A DNA stretch of 64,000 nucleotides from Datnioides undecimradiatus (Eukaryota; Chordata; Actinopteri; Lobotiformes; Datnioididae). Numbering within the stretch: the first letter of the stretch is position 1; every line of letters starts with the position of its first letter. The position numbers and the translations under genes are program-made. The notes under the pieces were generated by a model. That model had not been told where the DNA came from. It did not search any database and saw nothing but the letters and a program-made list of their open reading frames with translations. Of the stretch, positions 1-13,200 are shown piece after piece. The stretch is taken from assembly GCA_008933995.1 (NCBI GenBank), contig WARS01000065.1, positions 2,670,612 through 2,734,611 of the forward strand, in the 5' to 3' direction.

Positions 1-3000
1 CTCTATTATTAAAATAATCTCTTCATCCCTGCATTCCCCTAATAGGGACCCTTTTCCCTGTCATTTGGGCAGTCTGGTTTGTAATATGCTTGCTACCAGC
101 CGGCATCCCTGCCAGCTCCCTGTACCCGAACAGATTATCTCACCTCATTACACTGCTGGGTGATCACAGATTCACTCCCCTGAACAGATGGAAAACTTCA
201 GAGTTTCCCCCAAAGATGAAGACAAACCCATACATACATAAGCACCGGGGTTTGTGACAGTTCGCTGTATAACCGGGTCAGGCGGGCTCTGTATTTGTGT
301 GCTCTGTTAAAATTATTTATAGTCCAGAGGCAAGTGTGATTGAATAGGTATAATAGCGTGTGCCGACTGAGCCGTAAAAAGTTGTAAGTTAATCCTCAGC
401 GCCTTCTCAGACACTCGCTCCCGGGGTTCTGGGACGTAAGTAAGTGCAGGTGGTCTCACTTCTCAGCCTCTTTCGCCAGGCCTCACATCTGACAAATAAA
501 ATCCTACTGTGAGATGTCTCGAGAGCCGACTGAGGCCCGAGAGGTGTTGTCCCTGAAATGTTGTATTTGCCAGTAAATGTATTGGATGACTGTACTTTTG
601 GGATTGTTCCTTTAACGTGCGACACTGTAAATCCAGTGCACAAACAGTAAGTACCTGACAGCGTTCCAGTTGTGGCCAGCAAATCATTGTCTGATGAAGT
701 CATTATAGGTAGCAGAGGGTGCTGTAAACGTTTTGTGGCGATCCTAGTCCATACTGGACACAACGCAACTAGGTTTAAGCAGAACTCATGCAGCACTAAA
801 CAAAAAAAAAAGACTATAATTTACAGTACATAGCAAAAAAACCTGTAGTCCAGATGACTGACTGCATTTCTAAAAACGGACAAGTCTTCAAAAAATGCAA
901 TGATCTGACGATGACTCACCCAATGGTTACCAAATCTGTTTCCGAAATAAAAAAGTCCAGTGCCAGTTTCTTAAAAAGGAGACAGTAGTAAGTGATCTCA
1001 TGTGGTTTCTCATTTGGTATGCCCACCCGGGGGATGGCAGGGGACACGTCGCTATGAATATTCAGCAGCTCCCTCCATAACTCTGGGAACACTGCGTAAA
1101 TTGTACACAGCCCTCTGAGCCAAACAAACCAACCACTGCTGAAGCCATTACAGATCCCTGTGACTTAATCGTTACTCAGCCGCTGATCAACAGACAGCGA
1201 CCTGCGGTTGCACAGACAGAGGGAGAACAGGTCTCCTCAATCAAAACTCATCAGGAGAAATCCTCGTTCGCGGCTTGCGATCGGCATTTCGACATGGAAA
1301 AGTGATTAGCTTTGTTTTCACTCGCTTTCTTTTTCCACTGCCTGGGCTTTTGTGTCAGTTTCGCACGGGATCATGGGGGTCAGTTGTCAAGTGATGTTTA
1401 GCTGGATATCTCTTCCCTGTCCTCCAGACAGATTGAAAAAGTATTAGGATATGAGCAGAGGTGTTTTCAACTCTTTCAGCATTTTCAGAAAGACTATTTT
1501 GCCTCCTCTTGCCACTGAAAGTAGAGGAGTGGGTTGTTGTTTTTTTACTGTACATAAAGGTTAGTAAAGTCTATAACATGACAGCTGAGGCAAAAATCAT
1601 GTCTTCGCTTCTCATTTTTTATCTTTTCCTCATCTTTCTGCGGCTCTTCAAGGGCCCTTTGTGTCAAAACATCAACCCCAAACACCCGCCACTGTGTGTG
1701 TGCACACCATTTAGCACCAATCAAGCATAAAACACCATCCCGGAGGCTGCACTTGAGTGCCCACTAACGCCACCCGCTGACTGTACTCTCTGAGCTCCAA
1801 CTGTGTGCCATACAAAATTAAAATTCTGCAGAGAAAGAAACTGGTCTGCTTTGAAATCTGGTGAGAAGGAAGGGGAAATACTTCAAAATGATACAATGTT
1901 GGAAAATATCAAACCCACTTCAGGCTGCTTAGCATGCCTCTTGCACCACACTGGAGTCTCAAGCCAGGCAAGTTATAGCACAGCACATGAGCCCTTGCAA
2001 GAGTTCAGTCACGTAAGCAATGAGGTAAATAGAGCTGGCTGCATCTGTAGCTGTATTTGACAAGTCGTTTCCACCTCCATGCCTCGTCAGCTGAGATACC
2101 AGCGACGCAGGTTGAGGATGATCTGTCACATCGTATGAATTATGCAGCTGCGTTGCAGGGATTAGAGGCAATGTCGGGGTGAAGCAGAGGAGCCCGGGCG
2201 CCCTCAACCCTTCATCCTTCATCTGTTATGCACCGCAGCTCCACACCTGTTAATAAAACATATTCTAGCTGGACTTTGATCGCTCGCCCTACAGACATGA
2301 AGAAAGTGCAGGTTATCCGAAGTGAGACTGCAGTTAGAGTTAAAGGATGCTCTGATGTGGTTGTAAGTCACAGTTTTGATATGTTGCATGTTTTGAGTTT
2401 GAAACAGAAAAGCCCATTCACAGTTTCACATGAGGGCGCATGTGAAACAGTGCCCTCTGCGTGAGCTTCACACAAGCGCAGACGCACAAAGGATTTGGCA
2501 CCGACGAAGCCCGCTGAGAGCTGCAACTGGATCTATCCGACATGACAGCGTTTATTTGGGCTCATAAGGGCAGTGGTGCCTGAGGAGGTCCACTGTCACT
2601 GGATGTGACAACATTAAGAGTTTGACCTTTTAGATGTCAGTACTCTGCTCACGCTGTGCCCGTGAGCAGCAGCACTTGTCTGTCAGCAACTGACGAGAGC
2701 CAGCACTCGGGCCAACCGTGAGGTTTACTCACAGTGATTTGAAGCAGTCAATAGTGCACTTTGGCTGGCTGAGCAGACTGAATACTCACAGGGGGAAACA
2801 GACTGTCACTACCTTTGCATGGTTGCAGAAGTAGCAGAGTATAAATGTGATGCTCCCAATTTAAGAAAAAGCTTGACAGCTTTTTGATTGAGAGGAATTT
2901 TCCTCCAACTCATAACATCAAATGATGAGAAATGTAGACCTGCCACATTGTGGTTCTAATTGAATCAACAGAAGAAGTAAAAGAAATACTTTTCCAACTG

Positions 3001-3310
3001 GAACATTGTCCCCTAGTCAACATTTCATATCCATGACAAGAATTTTGTGGGTCAGAAATTTGCTTACATATAGCGCGGAGAAAAAAACCTGGCTCTAAGA
3101 TGTTTGGCTTTTTATGCCTACAATTTGGTTGAAGCTGTTTTAAATGTTTCGGCTTCTCAGGAATGATGAGGCCTTCCCCCGACTGAGATTGCGACTCACA
3201 ATCTTCTCCATGTTTGATTTGCATCTGGACACTGTACGCACACAGTCCTCTCACTCACAGCCAGTCACACTATCACTTTCAGTATCCTCCGTTTGTGGCA
3301 TCCCTGCATC

Positions 3311-3379
3311 CACAAGCACACAACAACAAGCGCACACCCACACGCACTAACACACACTCGCAAACGTATACACGCACAT
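3311..3379. repeat. Imperfect CA-rich low-complexity tract
   Basis: A run dominated by CACA and ACAC words with interruptions. It generates the Thr/His-rich spurious ORFs in this area. Confidence 0.7.
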
Positions 3380-4086
3380 TAAAGTCATTTTATGCTGGCT
3401 AATTGTGATACACTGTGGATATGGGAACCAGATGCCATTCCCAAGTCAGTTTTCCAGTGTGGTTTTCCTATCCCTGCCTAACCTCTGCGTCCAGATTCCC
3501 CCGACGAGCACCAGCCACTTGTGGTCGTCCGTTCCTGCCCATTCTGCTCTGATTACTCACATCCCTGTCCTCCATTAGTTTCCCGCCTTGAAAAAAAAAA
3601 GAAAAAAAGCTCCCCCCGGGGCCCACGATAATATGATTGAGGGTTCCCATGCAGAACTAACAGATGGAGGTGTGCATATAGATATATGTTTTTACTGGAT
3701 GCCTTTTACTCCATTCCAGGTTTGTTTGAAATTGAGAAGATTTCACTTCCAATGGTGCCCACATGCTTTTAGCTGCAAATGGCTAAATGTGCACTTTGCC
3801 GCTGCCTTGCCACTGTTTCCACTCTGGCATCGGTGCCGTTGATTAAATTTGTGTATCCAGATGGGGCGTTTCACCTTTGCTGGGTTGGGAGTTTATGGGA
3901 AATGTTGGGAGAGAATGAATGCTACATTATTTTTCCTCCATAGTGCAAAAAGAATCACTCCTAAAAACACCTCTTTGCCATTATGTGCTGGACGTGTTAA
4001 TTAGAGGACTTAAGAGGTGGGTGAGGTGGATATTGCTACCTTTGGGCACAGCCAAGCGTGCTGTTGTCCCTTAGCGCTAATCTTAC

Positions 4087-4205
4087 TGCTAAGCTAACTG
4101 GCTACTGGTTGTAGTTATTGTACAATCAGGAGAGTGGTATCAATCTTCTCATCGAGCTCTTAGCTCTCATCTTATTCTCCAAAATGTTGAATTATTCCTT
4201 TAGAT
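4087..4205 (-). repeat. Degenerate teleost interspersed repeat (GAGAGTGGTATCAATCTT family), copy 1
   Basis: Contains GCTAAGCTAACTGGCTACTG, then GAGAGTGGTATCAATCTTCT, then a segment ending in TTGAATTATTCCTTTA. I recognise this order from a very common non-coding repeat of percomorph fish genomes (probably a non-autonomous DNA transposon). Family name not certain. Orientation is given relative to copy 4. Confidence 0.55.
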
Positions 4206-6156
4206 CATTGAGGTTAAACTTAATTTAGGCTTTTGTGATGTCTTGGACTTCTTTTAGCTTTAATGGATGGCAAGCATGATGCACCGTTTTCATGAAGTGC
4301 ATAAGTCAGGGCTTAGTCCTTTCAAACCCTTTACTTTGGCCCCCTTCCCACTTTTGTGGTGAGCAGCACTCCTCACCTGCCCCCCCTCCTATTCACTTAC
4401 TCATTCCCTGTCAACACTTGATGCCTGGAGGATTGCTTTGCCTAACTTCCTGTGTACACACATGTTTATTAATATTGTGTAGCTGTGTGAGAAAACCGTA
4501 CGCCCGTAAAGAAGAGGTTGTAAAAGCGGTAGTTGTTGGCCTGTGCTCTCAGAGATGCCAGTGCTCCAGGGTGAGATGATTGAATCCATGTGGCCGGCAG
4601 TTCGGGCTACAGCAACTGCTGCCAGCCCTGTTGGCCCAGGTTCTACAGTGAGGATATGAGCTCCATTTGATGGATTGATTTCCTGGACCTCGATACATTT
4701 AACAGGTCACTGTGATGAAAACTAATACGACCGAGTCCAGCCGGAGGTTACAATGCACATCCACTGTTCATGAATTTCTGCATCGTGTTGGATTAGGTGG
4801 ATTGCTTCACAAGATTGTACCAGCAGCTTGCAGCCAAACCCACGAGAATTACTTTGCTCGTGTCAACAACGGCTAAAGCTATGGATGCGAGCCAGCCCCT
4901 CGCTCGCGTTGCACAGTCAGGCGAACACTGTCAAGCCTTCATCCATCATGTTTCGAGTAAATTATAGGAGAGTAGGAATGCGAAGAATGGCTAATCATTG
5001 TCTCGACTTCTATGTGAGACAGTGTGAAAGAAGGCTGGCAGGGGTTTGAGCTTTTGAGTTGGTGTAAACTGTGTAGGTTGTGTGTCAAAGTGGGTCGACC
5101 TATTTCACTTTGTTTATAACACGCCTTTGAAAGCGTGACCTTGCAATAACAATAGAAATACATATTTATGTATTTGACTCAATGATGTGTAATCACATTA
5201 TTAAAAACCATTTGTTGGCATTAAATCCGATACCAAAATCCCCTGCAAACTCAACAACATCTGAATACCAGCAGGGTGAAGATAGAATAATGTGATCTGC
5301 TTAAAAATTCCTCTCCTGACCTTGGAAGCAGTTGTTTGACAAAAGTAATTCAGATTTTGTGGTTTCTTGTGAAGTTTTTTTAAACAAACAGAATTATATC
5401 TTTTGCTTTCGATACATGGGCACTTTATTGTGCTTATTCGCAGGTCGGCATCGCCATCATTAGCATCAGCTTTATAGAATGAAACAGGCAGCAGGAATTC
5501 GAAATTGAAATTGAATACTGCTTTTGTTCCACACTGCTCGAAAACTTTACAATACATGAATGATCTTATGTTTAAAGATGGCACTTTAGATTGTTTTGTC
5601 ACATGAATTATGAGTATTTGATGGCCCAGACAAGCTAAACATATGGAAGTTAAATAAGAGTGGAGACAACATACCACCCTGCCAAATCCATCACTAAAAG
5701 AGTCAAATCCTTTATGTACCTCATATTACCTACACAATCTTACTGGAATAAAAACTCTAGATATTTAAATACATTATTGACATCAGTATAGGGACCCACA
5801 CGAGCACACAGACGGATAATATAAAACATAAACTCTTATTCTCTGTTTCTGCTTCTTCCAATACAATCAAAGACAGACCAACAGAGAACACATGAAGATC
5901 GAGTTGTGCAATATTTTCATGTCTTGATCAGCCTTGCAGGAGTCACATATGAAACGTACCTCAGTGCCAGGATCATTTTATTGAACATCACTTACTCTTT
6001 CCGTGTAACATGAAGTGAAGTAACTTACATTGTCAGATTTGAATGGCAATGTTCATGTTGCTTGTGGGTTTGGCACCAGTTTCCTTTGCCATTTTATATT
6101 TCCCTGACATTTCCATATTTCTCCCCCACTCTGTTTTAAAGGTGGCAGGGGTTTCC

Positions 6157-6158
<2 letters not shown>

Positions 6159-6190
<32 letters not shown>
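6159..6190. repeat. Poly(T) tract, 32 T
   Basis: Uninterrupted T run in the upstream col25a1 intron. It is not followed by an exon, so it is more likely a homopolymer repeat or a reverse-strand retroelement tail than a splice tract. Confidence 0.9.
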
Positions 6191-6195
<5 letters not shown>

Positions 6196-6992
6196 ACCAA
6201 CAGCTCATTCGGGCCATTGCAGGAGACAGTGGTCATGGTTTGGCTTAGAATGAGAAGCGAAACATGTATCTGGATAAAGAAAAGCTTAATCCTGATCCAG
6301 TGGTCCACCATAAACTCGACAATATCATGCACACAGGATGTTCTGTAACAAATCATCTCAGGATGGAAGTTTGACATGAGTTAGCCCAGCGTTAAGCAGC
6401 GGAAGATGTGAGGCTTACCATCAACGTGAAATGTGTCATTCTCAATCAGCGGCTAGTGCTTTGGCTTTGGGACAGTTGCATTCTGTTCATCGCCACACAT
6501 ATGAAAGATATATTTATCATGTGTGATTTTACTTACAAGGACTAATCATTAAAAAGGGTTCTGCGTAATACACAATTCCCTACCAAGTACAACATGCACA
6601 AGTAAAGGGAGACGATGTTTTATACAGTTAGTTGTATAGTTCTGTTAGAAATCTGTCAAAGGATAAACAATAACACCAGACTTCAATTAATGACTTGCTG
6701 AGCAGACATTAGACAGGAAGTAGTTGGAGGTTAAGCTGGTATGAACATCAGAAATTAGCCAGAGACTAGTTGGAAATTCCCTGTAAATGTATTAACTGCT
6801 TATTGGAAAACAGAAGAATATATTCATTAAGTGGTTTTGGGGGTAATTTTCTATCAATATTGAGGTAAATGTTGTGGTAAGCAAGTTGGAGAACATGTGC
6901 CAGGCTGTTTCTTGGGTTTGTGCAGTGACTAACAAAGGATTTTGGAAACGTTGCTACCTCACACAGTCTCCAGGCAGCCACTGCACCACTTT

Positions 6993-7118
6993 AGGATGGA
7001 GCCAGGTGAGCTGTTTCCCTCATGTTCAGTCCTTACACTAAGCTAAATTAACCAGTAGCATCATATTTACCTTGCACATATTAAAGTGGTGTTGATCCTT
7101 TCATCTAAATCTAAAGCA
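6993..7118 (-). repeat. Degenerate teleost interspersed repeat, copy 2
   Basis: Shows the same order of words as copy 1 but more complete at its left: GAGCCAGGTGAGCTGTTTCC, ACTAAGCTAAATTAACCAG, CATATTTACCTTGCACA, then a diverged GTGGTGTTGATC. Weak but collinear. Confidence 0.5.
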
Positions 7119-8551
7119 CAAACATGGATTGTCTTTCTAAAACGCTGAGGTAAGAACATGAGACCTAGCTTGTGGTTTTTGAGATATACTGCCCATGTAG
7201 CCATTCAATACCCACTGTAATGTGAATATAAATGTGTTGAAGGCACTATTGAGGGTTAATCATGTTCATGAAAGTGACTTGCTAACACACAGGGAGCAAG
7301 TTTGATCAAACAGAAGCGACCTGATGAGCCATGGAGCACCTGCTGGACAGCTGCTTTTGAAAAAGAGCCAGAGCAGAAGCAGTAAAAAGATGTGAAAAGC
7401 ATACACAGGTGCTGATTAGAAACCTTCCTGAGGCCAGGCTGAAACCACAAAACTGCAGCGACTGCTTGACAAATAGACACCTGCTGCAGTTCTACTGTAG
7501 TACAGTTCGCTCCTTTGAAATAGTCTTTGCAGGAGAGCTGTTTAATAGTCTCTATAAAAGACCCTCACTGTACTGGCTAAAACCCTTTGGAAAAGCTCCA
7601 GTGGGTGCTGTCTGTCCAAGTGATGTGCAAATGATGTGCTGTATAATGAGCAGGTGCAGACTGTGCAGTGAAATCATTTCCACATGCTTTTACAACCAGA
7701 TGGTAGCGTAAAATGAGCAAGGGTTTTGGGCGAGATATGGTAAGGTGGGTCAAAAGCAGCATTCCGCTCTTCAAGCAGACATTTAAATGCCGCAGAATTG
7801 TCGAAATAAATGGTGGAGTTCAGGAAGGGATACGTGAGTCGATCTGGCACGTGAGTGAACATGAAAAAGTTTTGGGGCCACTAACTTTGTGTGGGATATC
7901 TTCTGTTGATATCTAACACCTGTGATGGCATTTTCCTTTAATTAATATCCCTAGAAACAAAATATAAACATCCCCTATTATGGAAGCTCAACACGAATTT
8001 GATCAAGTTTCACTGTGTTGCTGTACAATCTGGATTCACTGAGATGCCAAATCATATAAAGCAGGGTTTTCATTTCTTTCCACAAACTTATGGTGCCCAG
8101 TTATTTAGTCCAGGATTTTGGTGTGCCAACTATTTATATTTTTCAGTGCCAGATACAATACATTACGCAGGCTTGTGCAAAAAGCTCCACTGGGTATATT
8201 TGTGGATTTCTTTGTTGCAGCTATTCATATGTTTGCAGTAACAGCTTGTCAATAGCCTTATATTGTCCAAACGCAATTTTCCTTCACAACAAAAAACCTG
8301 CACTGATTTTCTCTAGCTGCCTTCCATTTTAAGGAACATGCTGGAAACTTATTTAGCCCCTCTGGAAAGCCTCTACATGATTATAAAAGTAAAAGTCACA
8401 TTTGATTCCAATCCAATATCTTGCCTCCGTTACTTCTCCCCCAGGAAAATGCAATCGGAAATACTGTTTTCATAATGGTGCATTTTGTGTTTACAAGGGT
8501 GTTGTGGCTCTTTGTATGGCTAAGTCAAGTAAGCAGCAGGTCCAGCCTCTT

Positions 8552-8554
<3 letters not shown>

Positions 8555-8590
<36 letters not shown>
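8555..8590. repeat. (GT)18 microsatellite
   Basis: Perfect GT dinucleotide run of about 36 bp in the upstream intron, likely polymorphic in length. Confidence 0.95.
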
Positions 8591-8592
<2 letters not shown>

Positions 8593-10220
8593 TGAAGCTG
8601 CATTTTCTATCAGCATTTTGTCTGGCCTTGTTGAATAAGCAGGGCGATGCACAATCCCGCTGTACAGGTTCGCAACCTCTTGACCGAGGCAAATTGGGCC
8701 CAGCGCAGATCCAGTTGAGAGCACATGCACAACTATACATAAACGAAAAGCTACGGATAGTTAACTATGCATCAGAAATAATGTCTGTAGGCACTGAGCA
8801 GGCTACAACTCACTTCCCCCCAGAGCGGTGTGGAAGGAATTGGCAGAGGAAAACTGCTGGACTACCTTTGGAGCGTTGCAGTTTTAGACTGCGCAATGTG
8901 TGCCAGTGCAGTGGAAGCCTGTCTGTGTCTGCAAGCCTGCTATTCTGGGTCACTGGTCCATGGACTCCCAGGAAGAGACTCCAAAACATGGGTTTTCTAC
9001 TCATGTCATCAATCTATGGATTAGTGTCAGTGTAGTTTTCTCTGCGTGTCTGATACCTTTTGAAACAAATTGTGTTTGAGCTGTACTGCCCAAGAAAAGT
9101 AATCATAGTTGTGTGGATGACAGCTGAACAACATGTTCTTTTTACCTGAGAACATACAGGACATTTTCTGGCACTTAGAAAATCTCTGAGAATTTGAGAA
9201 GAAATGCGTAATCTTTCAAACTCTGACAAAGACTGCAGAACTTTCAGAGTGCTTCTGAAATGCTAACTAAAAGTGCTTTGATCAAATGTATTTGACAAGT
9301 AGTTTTTCATATGCAATACAGATAAGTATCACTATACATGGCACAGCAGTCTTTCTCAGTTTCTGCAGGGCCTTAAAATATAGTTGCTAAGCGGGTGGTC
9401 AGTTAGTCCCTCTTCTGACACTGATCTAAGAATTACATTTTTTTCCAAAGCTAGTTTTTCCTAAAGCACAGCCCCAGAGGAAGAAAGGAGAGCCCAGCAT
9501 GCCGGGCTCCATCCTTCAACTTGAATAGCAAAAGAGGGTGTCTTTGAGGAAAAGCTCATTAGGCTCCAGGGTACAGATGCACACCTCATCGTCGAATCCT
9601 CTGCTTCACCCGTGATCTTTTACAGAGCCCACCCAGGAGCCCATGCCTGCTGACTGACAGAAGTTGGATGCTAGAACTGCCTCACAAAAACTGCTGTGAA
9701 AAAGGAGGAAAAAAAGAAGTGTTCCTCTTGTTCAGGGCACATTTTTACAACGTGCTTGCCAATACTTGGTTGGAGATTGCTGGAGCCGATCCTCTAAGTA
9801 AACATGGACTTAATTTGGGCCTGTTTTTGGTTTTAATTGTATGTTTGTATAAGCCCTGCCGTCTACAATGCATAAGGTACCAGTTCCCACTGTGTGACAG
9901 GACATTTTAATCAAATGCTGAAACGCTGCAATGTCAAAAAGTACCCAGTGTTCATTTCATCAAAACTCAATTTGTTAATCTTTTGATTTTGCCTTCTCCC
10001 TCTAAGTTCACAGCGTTGGAGTCTTGTTAAACAGCTATGTTTGTTTATTGGCTGACAAGATTGGTCACCCTGGTTTTACAGTTGCTGGAATGTATTGTAT
10101 CTTACCAGTGTGCCATGGCACCAGAAGGAGTACACATAGCTAACATGCACTATGATTTGTCATTTTCTCCCCATTTATGTGAGAACTTACAACTATGCTT
10201 TTATTTTTTTATTTTTACAG

Positions 10221-10247
10221 GGCCCTCCTGGTCCAAAGGGTGAAAAG
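10221..10247 (+). CDS. col25a1: col25a1 exon: GPPGPKGEK (end of COL1)
   Basis: 27 bp, phase 0, acceptor TTTTTACAG, donor GTGAGT. Matches human GPPGPKGDK with one E/D change. First exon of the gene visible in the window. Confidence 0.9.
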
Positions 10248-13200
10248 GTGAGTGCTTTTATATGTTTTGTTTTAGCACGCTGTTCATCAACACAGATATT
10301 TTCAGACATTTTTTCTGAAACGCTTTTATTTAGTTGATTGCACCACTTTAATATCTGTAAGCTAGTGCTAGTTCAGTTTAGCTTGGCGCAAAGATCGGAA
10401 GCAGAGGGAAACGGCAAGTGGAGTTCACATAATCTGTCTAGTTAGAGTAGACCTTTCTCTTGCTTGCAGTCTTTTTGCTCAGCTCACTATTCACCAGCTC
10501 CAAATTTATATTTTTTGTACTGATATGAGAGTGGTATCAATCTTTTCACATAATTTTCAGGAAGTGGGTACAAAGATTTCTCAGCGTGCCAAATTATACT
10601 TTTAAGATAGATAAAATGTTAATCTTTAATATCCGGTCCTTCATACATTTTTGCAGGTTAAACAATAAAAACATCTTTATTTTTGCTCCACTCACACTTA
10701 ATTTGCCCATAAGGAGTGTCATTTTGCATTTCCAGCAATAATTTACATTCAAGTCATCCTGACCTAAACTCTGAGTCTGAATATTTAAATTCTCCTGTTG
10801 TTCACAAATCCACAGCACAGAACATTAATGACTGAAAGCCTGAGCCCGAGTCGGAGCCCTTAAATGCCTCGCTGAGCATTCCTCCATAAAACAGCAGTGG
10901 AGCATGCAAAATAACCACACTGTCTCTTTATACGTCTGCAGGACTCTGGGACAAATGTGTGCCCGTGCCTTTGCTTTGAAAGACTAAAACCACTAGATCC
11001 CTTGATTCACACCAAAGTTCATAAAGTCCCTGAATTCATTTGTAATGGAAACAAATGACTTTAAAGTGCATACATCTAAAATGCTACTGGGGAAGATGTG
11101 ATCTGTTTTACAGGCCAGCATTGAATACATTAAGTATTTATACATATTTAATATGAAGTGAGCAACAACTTGGGCATCGAGCCATCACATTTAAAGGATT
11201 ATTGTGCTGTAAAATGAAGTAGCGTGAGAGTGCTAACCAGAGATGAAGTCAAATACAGAGAGACAGTTGTCATCTGCATCAAGTCACAGTCTATGGTAAC
11301 TGATGATCTGTAGTTTTGTGGGGCGTGGAGTGACATTGATTACTGTAGCTGACCAACATCATGAATCAACAGGGTGATTCCTCATTTGGTGTCCCTTTCT
11401 TTAAAAAAAAAAAAAAAAAGCAAATAGAACCAATAAGCACGACCTCTTAAACCAGATTTAGATGACTGTCGCACATCCATTCTGACTATTGAGAATAACC
11501 GAGTCTTGCTGATTAGATGCGTGTTCATGCCTCTCATGTGAACCACTTCATTTGCAGTTTAATGAAATGAAAAACAACTGTGTGCATTCCTCCCACCCAA
11601 GACGAATACAGCATGCATCACTGTGGCCATTCACAACTGTTTTCCCATTAAATCCAGTTTTGGATCGACTGCTCTGTGAAAAATTACAAAAATTCCGAGA
11701 GCTGTTTTATTTGAAATTGCTCGGGCATTACATTGAAGTTTGTTTGAGCAAGATTCCCATCCATGTGTAATAAGTTGTTCGGCTCATTTTACTGCTGTGG
11801 CTAGATTGTAACACAGCCAACAGGAGAGTGGGGTGCGTCGAGTGAGATGGTTTAAGCATGTTCGGTTATCCGATTCTACAAAGATTAAGGTTATAATTCA
11901 GTGACCAACATTTGGTCGTCCTTCAGTTGCTCCAAACAAAAGTGTACTTTTGGTTCAGTTTCATACTAATGTGATAAAGCCACAGTCTTCTACACACAGG
12001 TTGATTCGAAACCAAACGTTTTCTCCTTCAGGAGCGAGCACCGTCCACAGAGATCTACCCCTCCAAAAAGGCAGTAAGCCAAAGATCTCTGGGGCATAAA
12101 ATCTGGCCTGGCAATGCAGTTCCCCCGCAGTCAGACACCCCCCCACCCACCCACCCACTCAACCCACCAAACCTCACACCACTGCTCTCTTTCTCTCTTT
12201 CTCTCATACCCAATTCATGTCAGTCCATGTTATCATAAGTGATTTTACTCACAACCGCAATGAATAGTTGAGGGTTCCTGTATTATTTTTCTTTATCAAT
12301 GTGTTCTGAGTTATGCCTCAGTGATTTCGGTGTGAGTCTCGGCGTATTATTAGCACTGTGCTTGTGTCTTTTTGTGTCTGTGTGTGTTCAGTGTGTGTTC
12401 AACCCTTGCATTTAAGAAAAATTCTTTTTCTTGCCTTCTGCAGGGGGATCAAGGCGACCAGGGACCACGGGTATGTGGTTTACTCCAACTTCTTGTGATT
12501 AGCTGATGAATGTGACTGTGTGTGTCTCCCCCAGCAGAATTGTGGGCAAAAGGTTTGAAATGCATGAAATTCCAGGGATAGTGTTCTTCCCATCTGGCCA
12601 AATACAACAAGCATTTCAAGAACTGCTTATTTCTACATCAAGAATGGGCAGGCAAATGTGGAAGATACCTCGGAAGGCACGGCATGGTATACTTTTTGAG
12701 ATGCAAGGACTGTTTTTTTTTCTTTTTTACCTCTTTCAAATTGAACATGAATACAATCTTTTGCACATCAGCAGAAGATATCTACTCAATCTCGGCCATA
12801 ATCAAAAGCCAACTAGCTCTGTCTCTATAATTATTCGTGATTCACTTCAATCCTCGACGTGACATGGCGTATTCAGAGCTTTAATCATTTCCAGCTCTGT
12901 AGCTTGACATTTCTATAAAAGTGCAGCTTCTAAATGATGATGATGTGAGTGCTTTTCCGTGCTTGACAGACTCTGAAATGAATTACTCTATCTCCACCTA
13001 GCAGCCAGTGCGCCCCCATTTTTCTCAAATAATGGTTAAAAAATGAGGTCTCTTTGAAAAAAAACAGACTGTGACTGCACCCGTCTGTTTAAAGTAGATC
13101 GCATTAACCTGGGGCACATGTGCACAGGCATGCACACGCTTTTCACTTCCTCTGCATCAGCTGTCGTCATCGAGAAGAGATCATGCGGAGTCGAAGTCGC

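Larger units (their letters stand above)
1..10220 (+). other. Upstream intron of col25a1 (3' part), no exon recognised
   Basis: More than 10 kb with no Gly-X-Y exon flanked by splice sites and no match to the expected upstream peptide (basic GPPGKRGKRG block, membrane segment). ORFs here have no recognisable domain and lack codon or repeat structure. Holds a CA-rich tract near 3311-3379, a 32-T run, an 18-unit GT repeat and two copies of a teleost repeat (listed separately). Nothing else supported. Confidence 0.75.
10248..12443 (+). other. col25a1 intron
   Basis: About 2.2 kb without a further exon. Holds the composite repeat copy 3 (10355-10590), a 17-A run at 11403-11419 and a C-rich CCCA tract at 12139-12158. 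Confidence 0.8.

Noticed and set aside
407-796. 129-codon ORF on the minus strand
   Set aside because: No domain, no splice signals, no codon bias; lies within the upstream intron. Treated as chance.
8421-9035. 204-codon + strand ORF, the longest in the window
   Set aside because: It runs through a (GT)18 repeat that yields a Val-Cys stretch. No recognisable domain.
9484-9520. RKKGEPSMPGS-like stretch resembling a collagen exon
   Set aside because: The Gly-X-Y register is broken and no donor follows before stops.
13005-13025. GTGCGCCCCCATTT as a CTCF site
   Set aside because: Matches only half of the consensus core.
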